A DNA stretch of 64,000 bases from Rugalucina vietnamica (Eukaryota; Mollusca; Bivalvia; Lucinida; Lucinidae): positions 60,879,043 through 60,943,042 of the forward strand of contig OZ024875.1 of NCBI GenBank assembly GCA_964017185.1. Direction: 5' to 3'. The position numbers and the translations under genes are program-made. A model generated the notes under the pieces. It did no database searches. It worked only from the letters and a program-made list of their open reading frames with translations, and was not told the DNA's origin. Of the stretch, positions 56,901-64,000 are shown piece after piece (within the stretch, counting starts at the first letter, position 1; each line of letters starts with the position of its first letter).

Positions 56901-59900
56901 CGATTCTCTTGAAACTTTACAGATGTTGTGACCATGCTTTGAAGATATGCATGTGGTTTGGATATAATCCTCAGATTAATTTTTGTCACTTTTTTTGCAA
57001 TTTGAACTTAGCCATTTTTCAGGCATTTTGACAATGAAAGTGAATGGGCAGTGGGTACCTTGTGTGCGCAACTCCTCCTACAGTTTCATGCCAATTCATT
57101 TAAAACTTTACATGTATTATGGGCATGGTCTGAAGATATGCATGTGGTTTGGATATAATCCTTGGATTATTTTTTGTCATTTTTTTCACAATTTGAACTT
57201 AGTCATTTTTTCGGGCATTTTAGTGGATGGATAGAGGGTAACTTGTGTGCGCAACTCCTCCTACAATTTAATACCGATACTTTTGAAACTTTGCAGACAT
57301 TGTGACCATGCTTTGAAGATATGCATGTGGTTGGGATATACTCCTCAGATTAATTTTGTCACTTTTTTTACAATTTGAACTTAGTCATTTTTTGGACATT
57401 TTTACATCTTGAAAGTGGCTTACCAGTTGGGGGCATAGTGTTTCATAAACACATTTTCTAGTTAATTACTGCACAGCTGATCTATGCCTTTGTTTTCACC
57501 TATGCATGTTCTAATGAGGTTGCTCATTTGCAAAACAAAATCTGCAAGATGTGACCTGATTTGCTGCCGCAAAGTTTCAGTCTGGCAGGAGTCTTAAAGA
57601 ATTGTATATTTATCATGCACTTAACTTTTAACATATTTCTCAAGTTTTATTTGCTACCAATGATCATATGTTGTCATAAGCAAATGAGATTTGAGCCTGT
57701 GCGTGAGAAAACCAACAATTTGGGTTCCGACCAGGTCCGACACAAACCGGCCTGTACAGTCACAGGAGCACGCTAGAAGCTTGAAATTTCAGATTTAAGA
57801 AGAAGAGGAAGTGTACTATCCTTGTAGCGAAAACAAAGGCGCTGATCAGCTTCGAGGTCACCGCGAAGCTGATCTGCGTCTTTGTTTTCGCCTATGCAAA
57901 TTGTTGGTTTTCTCATGCACAGGCTCATTTTCCAGATCAGCCTTAGCATTTTAATAGTCTAGTCAGCACTTCTATTGATTATTTCCTTTATAGTACAATA
58001 CAGGGCCAATGAGTCAAGCAGAAACTGCAAGTGTGACTTATAAAGATTTAGTGAATAATTTCACAAAATATTCAATAAATTCAGATTTATCCACACCACT
58101 AATTCAATTAAAGCTTTAATACTTTCACAGCATCACAACAATTGCTTTCATTCTTTGCTGGACTTTGAAAATTTGAGCCATCCCATAATAAATAAAAAAC
58201 AACATGAATAGGCAAAAACAAAGGTGCAGATCAGATGTTAATAAACTGCACAGCTGATCAGCATCTTTGTTTTTGCTACACAGACAGTGCATTCAATCCC
58301 TTTTCTTTTTAAATAAAAACTTTCAAGCATCTAGCCTGCTTCTGAGACTATAGGCCAGTTTGTATCTGACCTGGTCGGACACCAAGATTGTGTGTGCTTT
58401 CTCATGCCAAAGCTTAAATTATTTAATATGTTTTACCATCGACCAGATGATCAGTTTTCTTGATGTTTGTATATTTTAGGGTGGAGAATAAGAAAATCAT
58501 ACATTCTGGTGAAACCAGTTGGTGTCTCAAAAGTTAGGCAAATGTTGACATGGGTAAGTTATTCCAAGGAATACTCACTTTGGTTTAATAGCAGCTAAAT
58601 GATTGTCAGCACTCATATGTGTTATTGTGTTATTAAACGGAATGCAACACGTTCATCTATAGTGGTGATGCATGGTTTCAATGTACAGGTCAACCTCTTT
58701 TAACACTATCTTTGGGATCTATGAAACAGACCGTGTTATAAGTGAAACTGTGTTATACTGAGATTATTTACTATCAACATATGAGCCACCTCGTGGGAAA
58801 ACCAACAATGTGGTTTCCGAACAGGTCTGACACAAACTGGGCTGTACAAGCACAGAAGACAGCTAGAAGCATGAATTTTCTTATTTAGGAAGTAGAGGGA
58901 TTGTAGTATCCGAGTAGCGAAAACAAAGGCGCTGATCAGCTTCGCGGTTACCGCGAAGCTGATCTGCGCCTTTGTTTTCGCATATGCAAATTGTTGGTTT
59001 TCCCATGAGGCGGCTCATATAGTAAAATAATCATTTTGGTTGCCATGACATGGCTGGGTTGTATTGAGAACTGCACTATAGTGAGTCACATTATAATGAG
59101 GTTGAACTGTACATTGTTGACCCCTTCGGTGCCATGATTAGTAAATTGTAGATTAGTTTTTATCGCACCTGCTTATAGCCCCGACCTATATTCCACATTT
59201 TTAGTTATTTTGCCAGATGCAGGTGCGATACCGACCTCCGTGGCGTTCTTGTTCATCATAGTGGTAAATGCTGTATGTTTGAAAATGTTTGTGAGAACTT
59301 TATTTTGGCGAATATTCGTGATTTTGATGCCTCACAAATTCAAGGTTCTTGCTAATAAAGAATCTATATGCCATAAGACTACACTTGATTACGAATTCAA
59401 GGCATCTCCAATAATTCGAAAATAGAAACTTCACAAAATAAAAGTCACACGAAAATTTCTGAATTATGCTATTAAGGGACACTCTAAACATGCTAAATTG
59501 CAAAAGAGGGGCCCTGAATTACTTCCTAACTTTAAAAGTTGTATCAATCATGGAATCATTACATGCAAAGGAGCATCCAAGTTTGCACTTAACACATAGT
59601 AAAAAATAGGGTACCATGGTGTTAAGTCAACATTTGAGCCACTGCATAAGAAACTCAACAAAATGCTTGGGCGAAAACAAAGGCTCAGATCAGCTTCGCG
59701 GTAACCGCAAAGCTGATCAGCGCCTTTGTTTTCGCTACACTGATAGTACACCGGTGTACAATCCTTCTTCTTCTTAAATCAGAAATTTCAAGCTTCCAGC
59801 CTGCTTCAGTGACTGTACAGACTGGTTTGTATCGGACCTGGTCGGAACCCAAATTGTTGGTTTTCTCACGCACAGGCTCATTTATAAAAGTCATAAGTTT

Positions 59901-62900
59901 GCATATATTAAAGAGTTGCTTTTCAAGTTGATATTACTTTTTTTGTATGTTAACTTTATTTTTCATTTTATTTTTTTTTTTTTTTATTTTTCATTTTTTG
60001 GTTACAGAGATGCTTAAGTTATTGTTTATTTGTTTTCAGTGTGAATTTGGACCAGACAGATATCTGCCAGATAAGGAGCTTGCTGCATTAATGAGAGTTT
60101 TAGAAAAAGTTCAACATCCTAACATTCCTACAGCAATTTTATCTACCGCAAATGAAAGTGGCGGTCTTGTGATACGTCCCTGTTATGATAAAGGAACTCT
60201 TAGAGACCTAATTTGCAAGTGCAAACCGAGAGGACATTATTTAAAGAAATATGCCTCTCCCGGAAAGACTCAAGCTCTGGACTTACCATCAATTAAGTTA
60301 TTCGGAAAACAGATTTTAGAAACCTTAAGCCTTCTACATGAAAAGGGTTTGCCATACGGTAAGTGATTATACATTTATCTTGAATACACTTTGACCACAT
60401 TAAAATGTCTCTCATTATAATGTTTTTCAGTATAACACAGCCATATCGTGGCTACCAAATTGATAACTTTGCTAACTGTCTGTAGGAAGTAATCTTATTA
60501 TAACACAGTTTCATTTATAACATGGTCTGCGTCTATGGACCTCAAAGATAGTGTTATGATAAGGCTGATTTGTAATTAAATTAAACAAATTCTGAAAACA
60601 CACCCTTGTGAAAAAGAAATGCTTAATCACATAATATCTCATTAAAAACAAACAGGCAAAATGCCTAAATAAACTTCTGCTTACCACTATTTCTAGTCTT
60701 AGGTATAAAATTCATTGATGTATGAGCAGCCTCATGGGAAAACCAACAATCTGCATAGGCGAAAACAAAGACGCAGATCAGCTTCGCGGTAACCGCGAAG
60801 ATGATCAGTGCCTTTGTTTTCGCTACACGGATAGTATACTTCCTCTTCTTCTTAAATCCAAAATTTCAAGCCTCTAGCCATCTTCTGTGCTTGTGCAGCT
60901 TGGTTTGTGTCCGACCTGTTCGGAAACCACATTGTTGGTTTTCCCACGAGGCGGCTCGTATGTTGATACAAGGGTAAATGTTTTTCATTGTTTCAGGTCA
61001 TCTCCATGCAGGCAATGTGGTTGTTGAGGGTCAGAATTGTAAATTATTAGACATAGAAAACGGGTTGTTAGGTTTACCATCATATCATAGACAACATGTG
61101 CTACAGTTTAAGAAAATACAGGTTAGTTTAGTTTATACTGTAAGTTTGGAAATTTTCGTGTGACTTTTATTTCGTGAATTTTCAATTTCCAATTTATTAG
61201 CCAGTTCTTGATTTGGCGAGCGAGTGGCGATATGTTCTATAAAGCTTATAGTGACACTTAATTAGCGAGAACTTTGAATTCGCGAGGCAACCGATTTGTG
61301 AATATTAGTGAAAATTAAGTTCTCACTAATATTCCTGAATCTACATAAGCCCGCCAGTAACTTTTTGTTACTGATCGTTCCAAGTCGATACTTCTGTGGT
61401 GGTTCTTTTAGTTTTATGTCTTGGTGTTTAAAAAAATTTTTGTGCTGTTGGCGCCTTATGTATGTTTTCATATTTTAGTTAAGTTAAGGTAACTGAGTGG
61501 CCACCTATTGGGAAAATAGCTGCTCATTCGGCTTACGATATGTTTCATGGTATAAGTACCTGATTGTTAGTTTGGTTTTTTCCCACCACGGTTTTTGGAG
61601 TGGGAATCTTTTTCTGATTGCACCTTTTCCTGATCTTTGCCTACTTGTACCTTTTCATATAATTTTCCTTGTGATTCTAATCTTTGTACTTTGAAAGTCT
61701 CTCAATGATTCAGACTGATAAAGGAGTATTTCAGTTTCAATTAGACATGATTGCAAGACAAATACAAAGTAGCTTTTTCCTCAAATGGAAACAACCCAAA
61801 CCTATGTAAATATTAGTTGCAAACAACACAGCAACAAAGAGAATGCAAGATTAATACTGCCTTGGAACGACCAGGTACATTAGTCATATAAAATTCTTTG
61901 GGTGGCTTCAGCTGATTTAATGGGTACCAACCATGCTGACAGCTTCACCTGCTCAGCTCATCTGCGTCTATGGTTTTGCAACATTATATGTGATCAGTTA
62001 TCATAATAAATCATTTTTTCCAGACAACAGAAATGATAGATGTATATTGTTTTGGGCATCTACTGTATGAGATGACCTTTGGTAAACAACTAGACCAAGA
62101 AAACTGTGATAACTTTCCTCCTCAATGTCCGGCACAACTAAGTAAGTTTGGGGCTTATGTCTTATTTTGATAAAAAGTGATTGAATAAAGTAAGTGAAAC
62201 AGTTTGAAAATATTGTCAAAGTTTAAATGCATCTCAATCAGGGAAGCAAGAATGTTAGATTGATGACAAACATTTGAGCCGCGTCATGAGAAAACCAACA
62301 AATCACATATGCGAAAGCAAAGGTGCTGATCAGCCTCTTAGTTACTGCAAAGCTGATCAGCACCTTTGTTTTCGCTACATGGATAGTACATTTCTTCTAC
62401 TTTCTAAATCCAAAATTTCTAGCCTTTAGCCATCTTCTATGATTGTAAATCTCGGTTTGTGTCGAACCTGTTTGGAAACCACATTGTTGGTTTTTCTCAT
62501 GACATGGCTCATTTTTTCCCTTCAGCCTGTGATCCAGTAAAACCTTATTATTTTAGACCCCAGCTTCAGCCAAGCAATGTTCAATGCACATGTACATGCA
62601 GAAATTAGAAACATTTAGAATGTACATGTATGGCTTAGAACATCACATTCAAGGAACCTGTATTTCCATTTCTAGGGTCAGTGTTAGAGTCAATACTCAC
62701 AACAGAGGCATGTAAAAATGGCCTACCAACAGTAGAAGGATTGTTAATGCATCCGTAAGTATTTTATATATTCTGCAGCTTTAAGCTTTTAATGACAGTG
62801 TTTTCTGTTTTGCTCTTTATAGAATCATTTTGAATAAAATAAAGCCAAGGCATTCATACAATCAGGGCCCAGTTGTTCAAAACTAACGACGTCGTTAGTT

Positions 62901-63634
62901 AATGTTTTGTTAAAATTTCAAACATTAATATTACAAATACACTGTTTTTTTGTTGAAAAAATGTGAGAATCCTTTGCACTGCAAAGGATTCTCACATTTT
63001 TTCAACAGAAAATAATGTATTTGTTACTTTAGCTGATATTTGCTTAACAAATTTATGTCTTAACGATATCGTTAAGCTAACGATGCTTTGAACAACTGGG
63101 TCCAGATATATTACATGTTTACAGTATTGCTTTAGTAAATGTGAGAACTAAAGGTGCTGACCAGCCTTCCAGATTTAAATTATTCAACTCGGCTAATAGC
63201 TTTAGGAATATGAGTATAGGTGACGACCATGAAGATTGTAATGTGCCGATTGATTTGTATACAGTCCAACCTCATTATAACGCGCCTCGTTATAACACGG
63301 TTTCCAATATAACACGGCCATGACATGGCTCCCAAATTACTATTTTCCTATAATGCATATAGTAAATAACCTCATTATAACATGACTCACATATAACACG
63401 GTCTGTTTCTTTGGACCCCAAACATAGCGTTATAATGAGGTTGTACTGTAGTTAAATAAAATGTAGGTTTTCATAAGACATGATGGTGTGTTTGGTTCTT
63501 ATTACAGATTATTCTCAGATGTAGTGCTACCATCAACAGACAAGCCGGTGCTCAAAATTCCCAGTAAACTGAAAGAAGCATTAAAGCATAGTAAAGAAGA
63601 ATTTGAAAGAAGATTAAAAGAAGAACAAAAACAA
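47958..63634 (+). CDS. PXK: PX domain-containing kinase-like protein (PXK), exons 1-10, 3' end outside window
   Basis: Ten coding exons were joined by GT/AG sites with matching phases: 47958-48065, 49303-49491, 55634-55730, 56454-56531, 58480-58553, 60040-60358, 60997-61121, 62024-62141, 62676-62754, 63508-63634. The product follows vertebrate PXK in order: PX domain in exons 1-4 (RYSDF for phosphoinositide binding, then KKLIGN and DREFVAERQ), a kinase-like domain in exons 5-9 (ATAILSTANESGG-like region, GTLRDLI, LLHEKGLPYGHLHAGNVVV, then LLDIEN, YCFGHLLYEMTFG), and the C-terminal LFSDV and KIPSKLKEAL stretch. The usual HRD and DFG motifs read HLHAGN and DIEN, as in the PXK family, so activity may be weak or absent. 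Family knowledge: PXK binds phosphoinositides, acts in endosomal receptor traffic and touches Na,K-ATPase. The tail after EEQKQ is beyond the window. Introns are loaded with MITEs, a LINE and a Helitron-like element. Confidence 0.93.
48110..48215 (+). repeat. tRNA-derived SINE head fragment in PXK intron 1
   Basis: GGTTCTGGGTTCAGTCCCCCACA with GACATGTTGTGTCTTTT is a SINE head and first part of the body. Confidence 0.45.
48556..48752 (+). repeat. tRNA-derived SINE in PXK intron 1
   Basis: TGGCTTAGTGGTAGAGCATC (A box), GGGTTTGATCCCCACAGG (B box), TATCCTTGAGCAAGACACATT, then the ATGACTGAAAAATGTTGACT tail. Confidence 0.65.
48791..48976. repeat. Short MITE (CAGGGCTTTATCCAGG termini) inserted in a SINE tail
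   Basis: CAGGGCTTTATCCAGGTATT and ATACCTGGATAAAGCCCTG are inverted termini. GGTTA directly flanks both sides. The outside sequence joins as a SINE tail (TACTGGTTACTACATAGGAAGCG, here in two pieces). Confidence 0.65.
50651..50745. repeat. 12-bp inverted repeat in the LINE 5' leader
   Basis: CCCGACGCTGGG near 50652-50663 is matched by CCCAGCGTCGGG near 50734-50745. In RNA this could close a loop of about 70 nt just before the leader frame. It is GC-rich in an AT-rich setting. Confidence 0.5.
50720..51172 (+). CDS. LINE leader frame: hydrophobic segment, 2A recoding motif, start of endonuclease
   Basis: The frame carries two hydrophobic stretches (about residues 19-34, and KILFIFVTSLVSLWLYILIL at 85-104) followed at once by GCGDVEVNPGP, with DVEVNPGP at 51041-51064. 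This fits the 2A consensus D(V/I)ExNPGP, where the ribosome skips the Gly-Pro bond. A Ser-rich linker then leads to FSICHLNI, the start of the AP endonuclease, and a TAA. No ATG lies before the 2A motif; 50720 is only the left edge of open frame (a TTG). Known: such 2A motifs occur at the N-terminus of CR1-type LINE proteins of sea urchin, oyster and others, and some also act as signal sequences. So a start codon was lost, or initiation is not at AUG. Confidence 0.75.
   Translation: MLGRNPSVGYHRGKGIILRLFILHVFLCFFINYVYANNANFALTLYCVKRWFDEDREVKIRPPSSFKRITPLLTIYERNVLFSTKILFIFVTSLVSLWLYILILGCGDVEVNPGPSLSASASTSSNSLSSMSSLSSLQYDSHFSICHLNI
51173..54274 (+). CDS. LINE endonuclease-reverse transcriptase with C-terminal zinc knuckle
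   Basis: The first ATG is at 51209, but the conserved protein starts at 51173 right after the TAA (SLLPKIDLLQYEM). Endonuclease motifs: DVFVFMESWLND (catalytic Glu), AGIYRPPDAN, IIVGDLNNDLL. Where the family has SDH, this copy reads IRYHCPV, so the Asp that pairs with the catalytic His is replaced. Reverse transcriptase: APGPDLINPRLLKEA, NYRPISLLSIIGK, VVFCDISKAFDRVW, GVPQGSILGPLLFLVYIND, RLFADDTSLY. The C-terminus has LCDCGEVETTKHYLIHCPQH, a CxC...H...C zinc knuckle. About 1,021 residues without further stops, clearly different from the LINE pair at 23.6-29.1 kb. Confidence 0.85.
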   Translation, partial: SLLPKIDLLQYEMQPFDVFVFMESWLNDDIGTDDLRIVNFNEPYRCDRETRDGGVAIYVKENISCKCRPDLEINNLECVWVEIKTYGHIFLVAGIYRPPDANQNYWTLISESVDRAKNTNISDIIIVGDLNNDLLKPSKFKHLRELIANYELSQLIKEPTHFTEISSSLIDVIMTSNLNSLIASEVCDPFIPNLIRYHCPVAVILSFPKYKSQNYKRQIWKYDAADYSKYRQILTEADLLGTVTNMHEDVNTIAQQINSIILSAAEQSIPNKIVTIRPSDQPWMHDEIRKLIRQRKRIHKKAKQTNSDIIWNKFRKIRNKIVKKIRSAKLRYEHNTAIKLKDKTTDIKTWWKLSKQTLNINNKSDIIPNIEYNGKTHETNIEKAEALNSFFIKQSQLSKDAPSLPMNIPPEYPLLDMVNISSQDVHDILRNLNITKAPGPDLINPRLLKEATAELCGPLSVYYNRLLHEEIFPIDYKKSNIVPIHKKGDRSVPNNYRPISLLSIIGKTMERCIHKHVYNYCVLNNIITPFQSGFIHGYSTTYQLIDMYNSFCEAVDSGKEVRVVFCDISKAFDRVWHNSLLFKLKSIGISGKLLNWFSDYLADRKQRVVINGNTSEFKLVEAGVPQGSILGPLLFLVYINDIVRELDCNVRLFADDTSLYIVVENPLHAANILNNNLGRIYRWAGVWLVDFNATKTESMLLTRKRIQIVHPDLIMDNTILRKVDTHKHLGLIFSQDCGWKSHIEDILNKAWHRLNIIRAFKFKFDRQSLERMYISFVRPVLEYGGPIWDNCNKEEKSKLESVQIEAMRIVTGATKLCSIEKLYKDTGWETLQTRRNKQKLQIFYKMVNRIGPNYLNNLVPPLVQDNSRYSLRNARNVSTIRSQSKLHYDSFLPSSIRDWNSLSEETRNSQSFSIFKSKLNADKVRPPLYYNYGQRTLQIYHTRLRLECSSLKFHLHKSKIVDSPLCDCGEVETTKHYLIHCPQHHIPRNQFLTNFLDKPIKTLLHGDSRLTLAENEEIFNAVQTFIAHTKRFS
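55012..55248 (+). repeat. Hairpin MITE family A in PXK intron 2
   Basis: TTGAGCCACCTCATAGGAAA to CCATGAGGCGGCTCAT. The central arms are GCTTCGCGGTAACCGCAAAGC. Confidence 0.8.
55760..55987 (-). repeat. Hairpin MITE family A in PXK intron 3, left end diverged
   Basis: GTTGATCAGCTGTGCAATGA / CTGCACAGCTGATC centre and TTGGGTTTCTCATAGATTC at the end. Confidence 0.65.
56375..56430 (+). pseudogene. Decayed duplicate of PXK exon 4
   Basis: ACAG followed by AGATAGCTCTATGTTTCTATG and CACTCAGAGAAACTGTG resembles the true exon start at 56454 (AGATAGCTCTACAGCATGTG, TCAGAGAAACAGTGGG). It has a deletion and runs to a TAA. It lies 79 bp upstream of the real exon. Confidence 0.6.
56562..57533 (-). repeat. 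Hairpin MITE (family A) split by the Helitron-like repeat
   Basis: The left piece 56562-56588 (CATCACAAGAAAACCAA) and right piece 57462-57533 (ACTGCACAGCTGATC, then TTTGTTTTCACCTATGCA) are remains of family A on both sides of the inserted element. Family A is about 240 bp, with termini ATATGAGCCRCNTCATGAGA, a GAAAACCAACA motif and a central palindromic hairpin. Confidence 0.55.
56589..57461 (+). mobile_element. Helitron-like repeat with 185-bp units in PXK intron 4
   Basis: A 5' hairpin (TGCCCCCAACTTC...GAAGAAGTTGAGGGGGCA) at 56590-56620 and AGTTGGGGGCA at 57425-57435 form 11-bp subterminal inverted repeats. The 3' end has hairpin GTGTTTCATAAACAC (57438-57452), five bases, then CTAG and T, the classic Helitron terminus. 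Three units share TTGTGTGCGCAACTCCTCCT at about 56870, 57058 and 57243. It splits a hairpin MITE. Confidence 0.65.
57692..57928 (-). repeat. Hairpin MITE family A in PXK intron 4
   Basis: TTGAGCCTGTGCGTGAGAAA to TCTCATGCACAGGCTCA. The central arms are CTTCGAGGTCACCGCGAAG. Confidence 0.8.
58172..58417 (+). repeat. Hairpin MITE family A in PXK intron 4, diverged
   Basis: TTGAGCCATCCCATAATAAA to TCTCATGCCAAAGCTTA. The central palindrome is largely lost. Confidence 0.65.
58685..59115 (-). repeat. MITE family B split by a family A MITE
   Basis: Pieces 58685-58777 (GTACAGGTCAACCTCTTTTAAC, CTTTGGGATCTATG) and 59023-59115 (CATGACATGGCTGG to CATTATAATGAGGTTGAACTGTA) flank the family A copy. This gives the order of insertion. 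Confidence 0.7.
58778..59022 (-). repeat. Hairpin MITE family A in PXK intron 5, near-perfect
   Basis: ATATGAGCCACCTCGTGGGA to CCCATGAGGCGGCTCATAT. The centre GCTTCGCGGTTACCGCGAAGC is perfect. It is inserted in a TA-flanked MITE (family B). Confidence 0.85.
59634..59882 (+). repeat. Hairpin MITE family A in PXK intron 5
   Basis: TTGAGCCACTGCATAAGAAA to TCTCACGCACAGGCTCAT. The centre is GCTTCGCGGTAACCGCAAAGC. Confidence 0.8.
60392..60572 (+). repeat. MITE family B, diverged
   Basis: CTCATTATAATGTTTTTCAG, TATAACACAGCC and ATAGTGTTATGATAAGGCTG keep the family order. Confidence 0.55.
60720..60962 (+). repeat. Hairpin MITE family A in PXK intron 6
   Basis: GTATGAGCAGCCTCATGGGA to CCACGAGGCGGCTCGTAT. 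The centre is GCTTCGCGGTAACCGCGAAG. It ends about 35 bp before PXK exon 7. Confidence 0.8.
61340..61680 (+). repeat. Repeat family F, copy in PXK intron 7
   Basis: CGTTCCAAGTCGATACTTCT, GCCTTATGTATGTTTTCATA, CGGTTTTTGGAGTGGGAAT and TGCCTACTTGTACCTTTT align in order with 16280-16560. Confidence 0.5.
62274..62513 (+). repeat. Hairpin MITE family A in PXK intron 8
   Basis: TTGAGCCGCGTCATGAGAAA to CTCATGACATGGCTCAT. The central arms are partly decayed (GCCTCTTAGTTACTGCAAAGC). Confidence 0.75.
62870..63104. repeat. MITE family D, copy 2, in PXK intron 9
   Basis: CCCAGTTGTTCAAAACTAAC to GAACAACTGGGTCC, with the same AATCCTTTGCACTGCAAAGGATT centre. Confidence 0.8.
63260..63453 (+). repeat. MITE family B with TA target, in PXK intron 9
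   Basis: TATACAGTCCAACCTCATTA at the left and ATAATGAGGTTGTACTGTA at the right give inverted termini CAGTNCAACCTCATTATAACG flanked by TA, as in Tc1/mariner MITEs. Confidence 0.75.
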
Positions 63635-63941
63635 GTAAGGATAGAAATAACATTCTTGCACACCTGACAAGAAAATATCGTTACTTCCAAGGTTTTGGAG
63701 AGGGTTAGAATCCTGGTCTACCCCTGGTTGTCTGACCCTGTGTTCTGATGTTCCTTTTTAACATTGGTTGTATAGGATGTTAATTACACACTTCACAATG
63801 ACGTCAAAATGTTCAATTTCAAAGTGGCAGACAACACAGTTGTAGCATTATTCTATGTACATGCTGTAAAAATCAAGCCTCGCTGCATTAAGGCGTGCTA
63901 GAAAAAGAATCTATCATGCGTGTAAGGTATGGACAGACAAA

Positions 63942-64000
63942 GGCCTAGGGAATTTAAGGCCTGATTTCGGCCTCATGTGTTGGTAAAAAAATGAATTTTG
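63942..64000 (+). repeat. Repeat family G, start only, cut by the window edge
   Basis: GGCCTAGGGAATTTAAGGCC and TTTCGGCCTCATGTGTTGG match the start of the 17688 repeat. Confidence 0.5.

Overview
This is an animal nuclear window, most likely from a bivalve mollusc. It is AT-rich, has long introns with GT/AG splice sites, and over half of it appears to be repeats of mollusc type: tRNA-derived SINEs whose tails carry a GACGTTAAGCC-like motif, Helitron-like elements with subterminal inverted repeats, and dense families of hairpin MITEs. The bivalve call is an inference from repeat style; nothing here fixes the species.

Four cellular genes can be supported. (1) The first exon of a universal stress protein lies on the minus strand at 8112-8205. 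(2) A type II membrane GT61-family glycosyltransferase has an uninterrupted coding region at 29911-31185 (+). (3) A complete mitochondrial enoyl-CoA hydratase of the AUH/ECHDC2 type lies on the minus strand, nine coding exons from 47639 down to 34087, and its exons assemble with matching phases into 296 residues. (4) PXK, a PX-domain pseudokinase-like protein, lies on the plus strand, ten coding exons from 47958 to 63634, and continues past the window. Genes 3 and 4 are head-to-head with 318 bp between start codons, so they probably share a promoter region.

Region by region. 1-2.3 kb: hairpin MITEs and a Helitron-like repeat with 455-bp internal units. 2.3-6.0 kb: a 3.7-kb inverted repeat whose arms are built from about 187-bp units. 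8.1-8.7 kb: stress protein exon and a SINE. 9.4-11.8 kb: a foldback element with 0.53-kb arms and a 5-bp target duplication. 12-15.4 kb: no gene recognised, but five perfect TGACGTCA sites. 20.9-22.9 kb: an intron-containing IS630/Tc1-type transposase (-). 23.6-29.1 kb: two head-to-tail LINEs of one family. 29.9-31.2 kb: the glycosyltransferase. 34-47.6 kb: the hydratase, with a 4.5-kb foldback carrying decayed reverse transcriptase in its fourth intron. 48-63.6 kb: PXK, whose second intron holds a 5-kb LINE with a 2A-type translational recoding motif and whose later introns hold at least nine copies of one hairpin MITE.

The most notable items are the 2A motif (DVEVNPGP) in front of the endonuclease of the PXK-intron LINE, three unrelated giant foldback structures in 64 kb, a MITE ending 7 bp from a splice acceptor of the hydratase gene, and a decayed duplicate of a PXK exon. 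All positions were read by eye; identity levels and family names of repeats need alignment.
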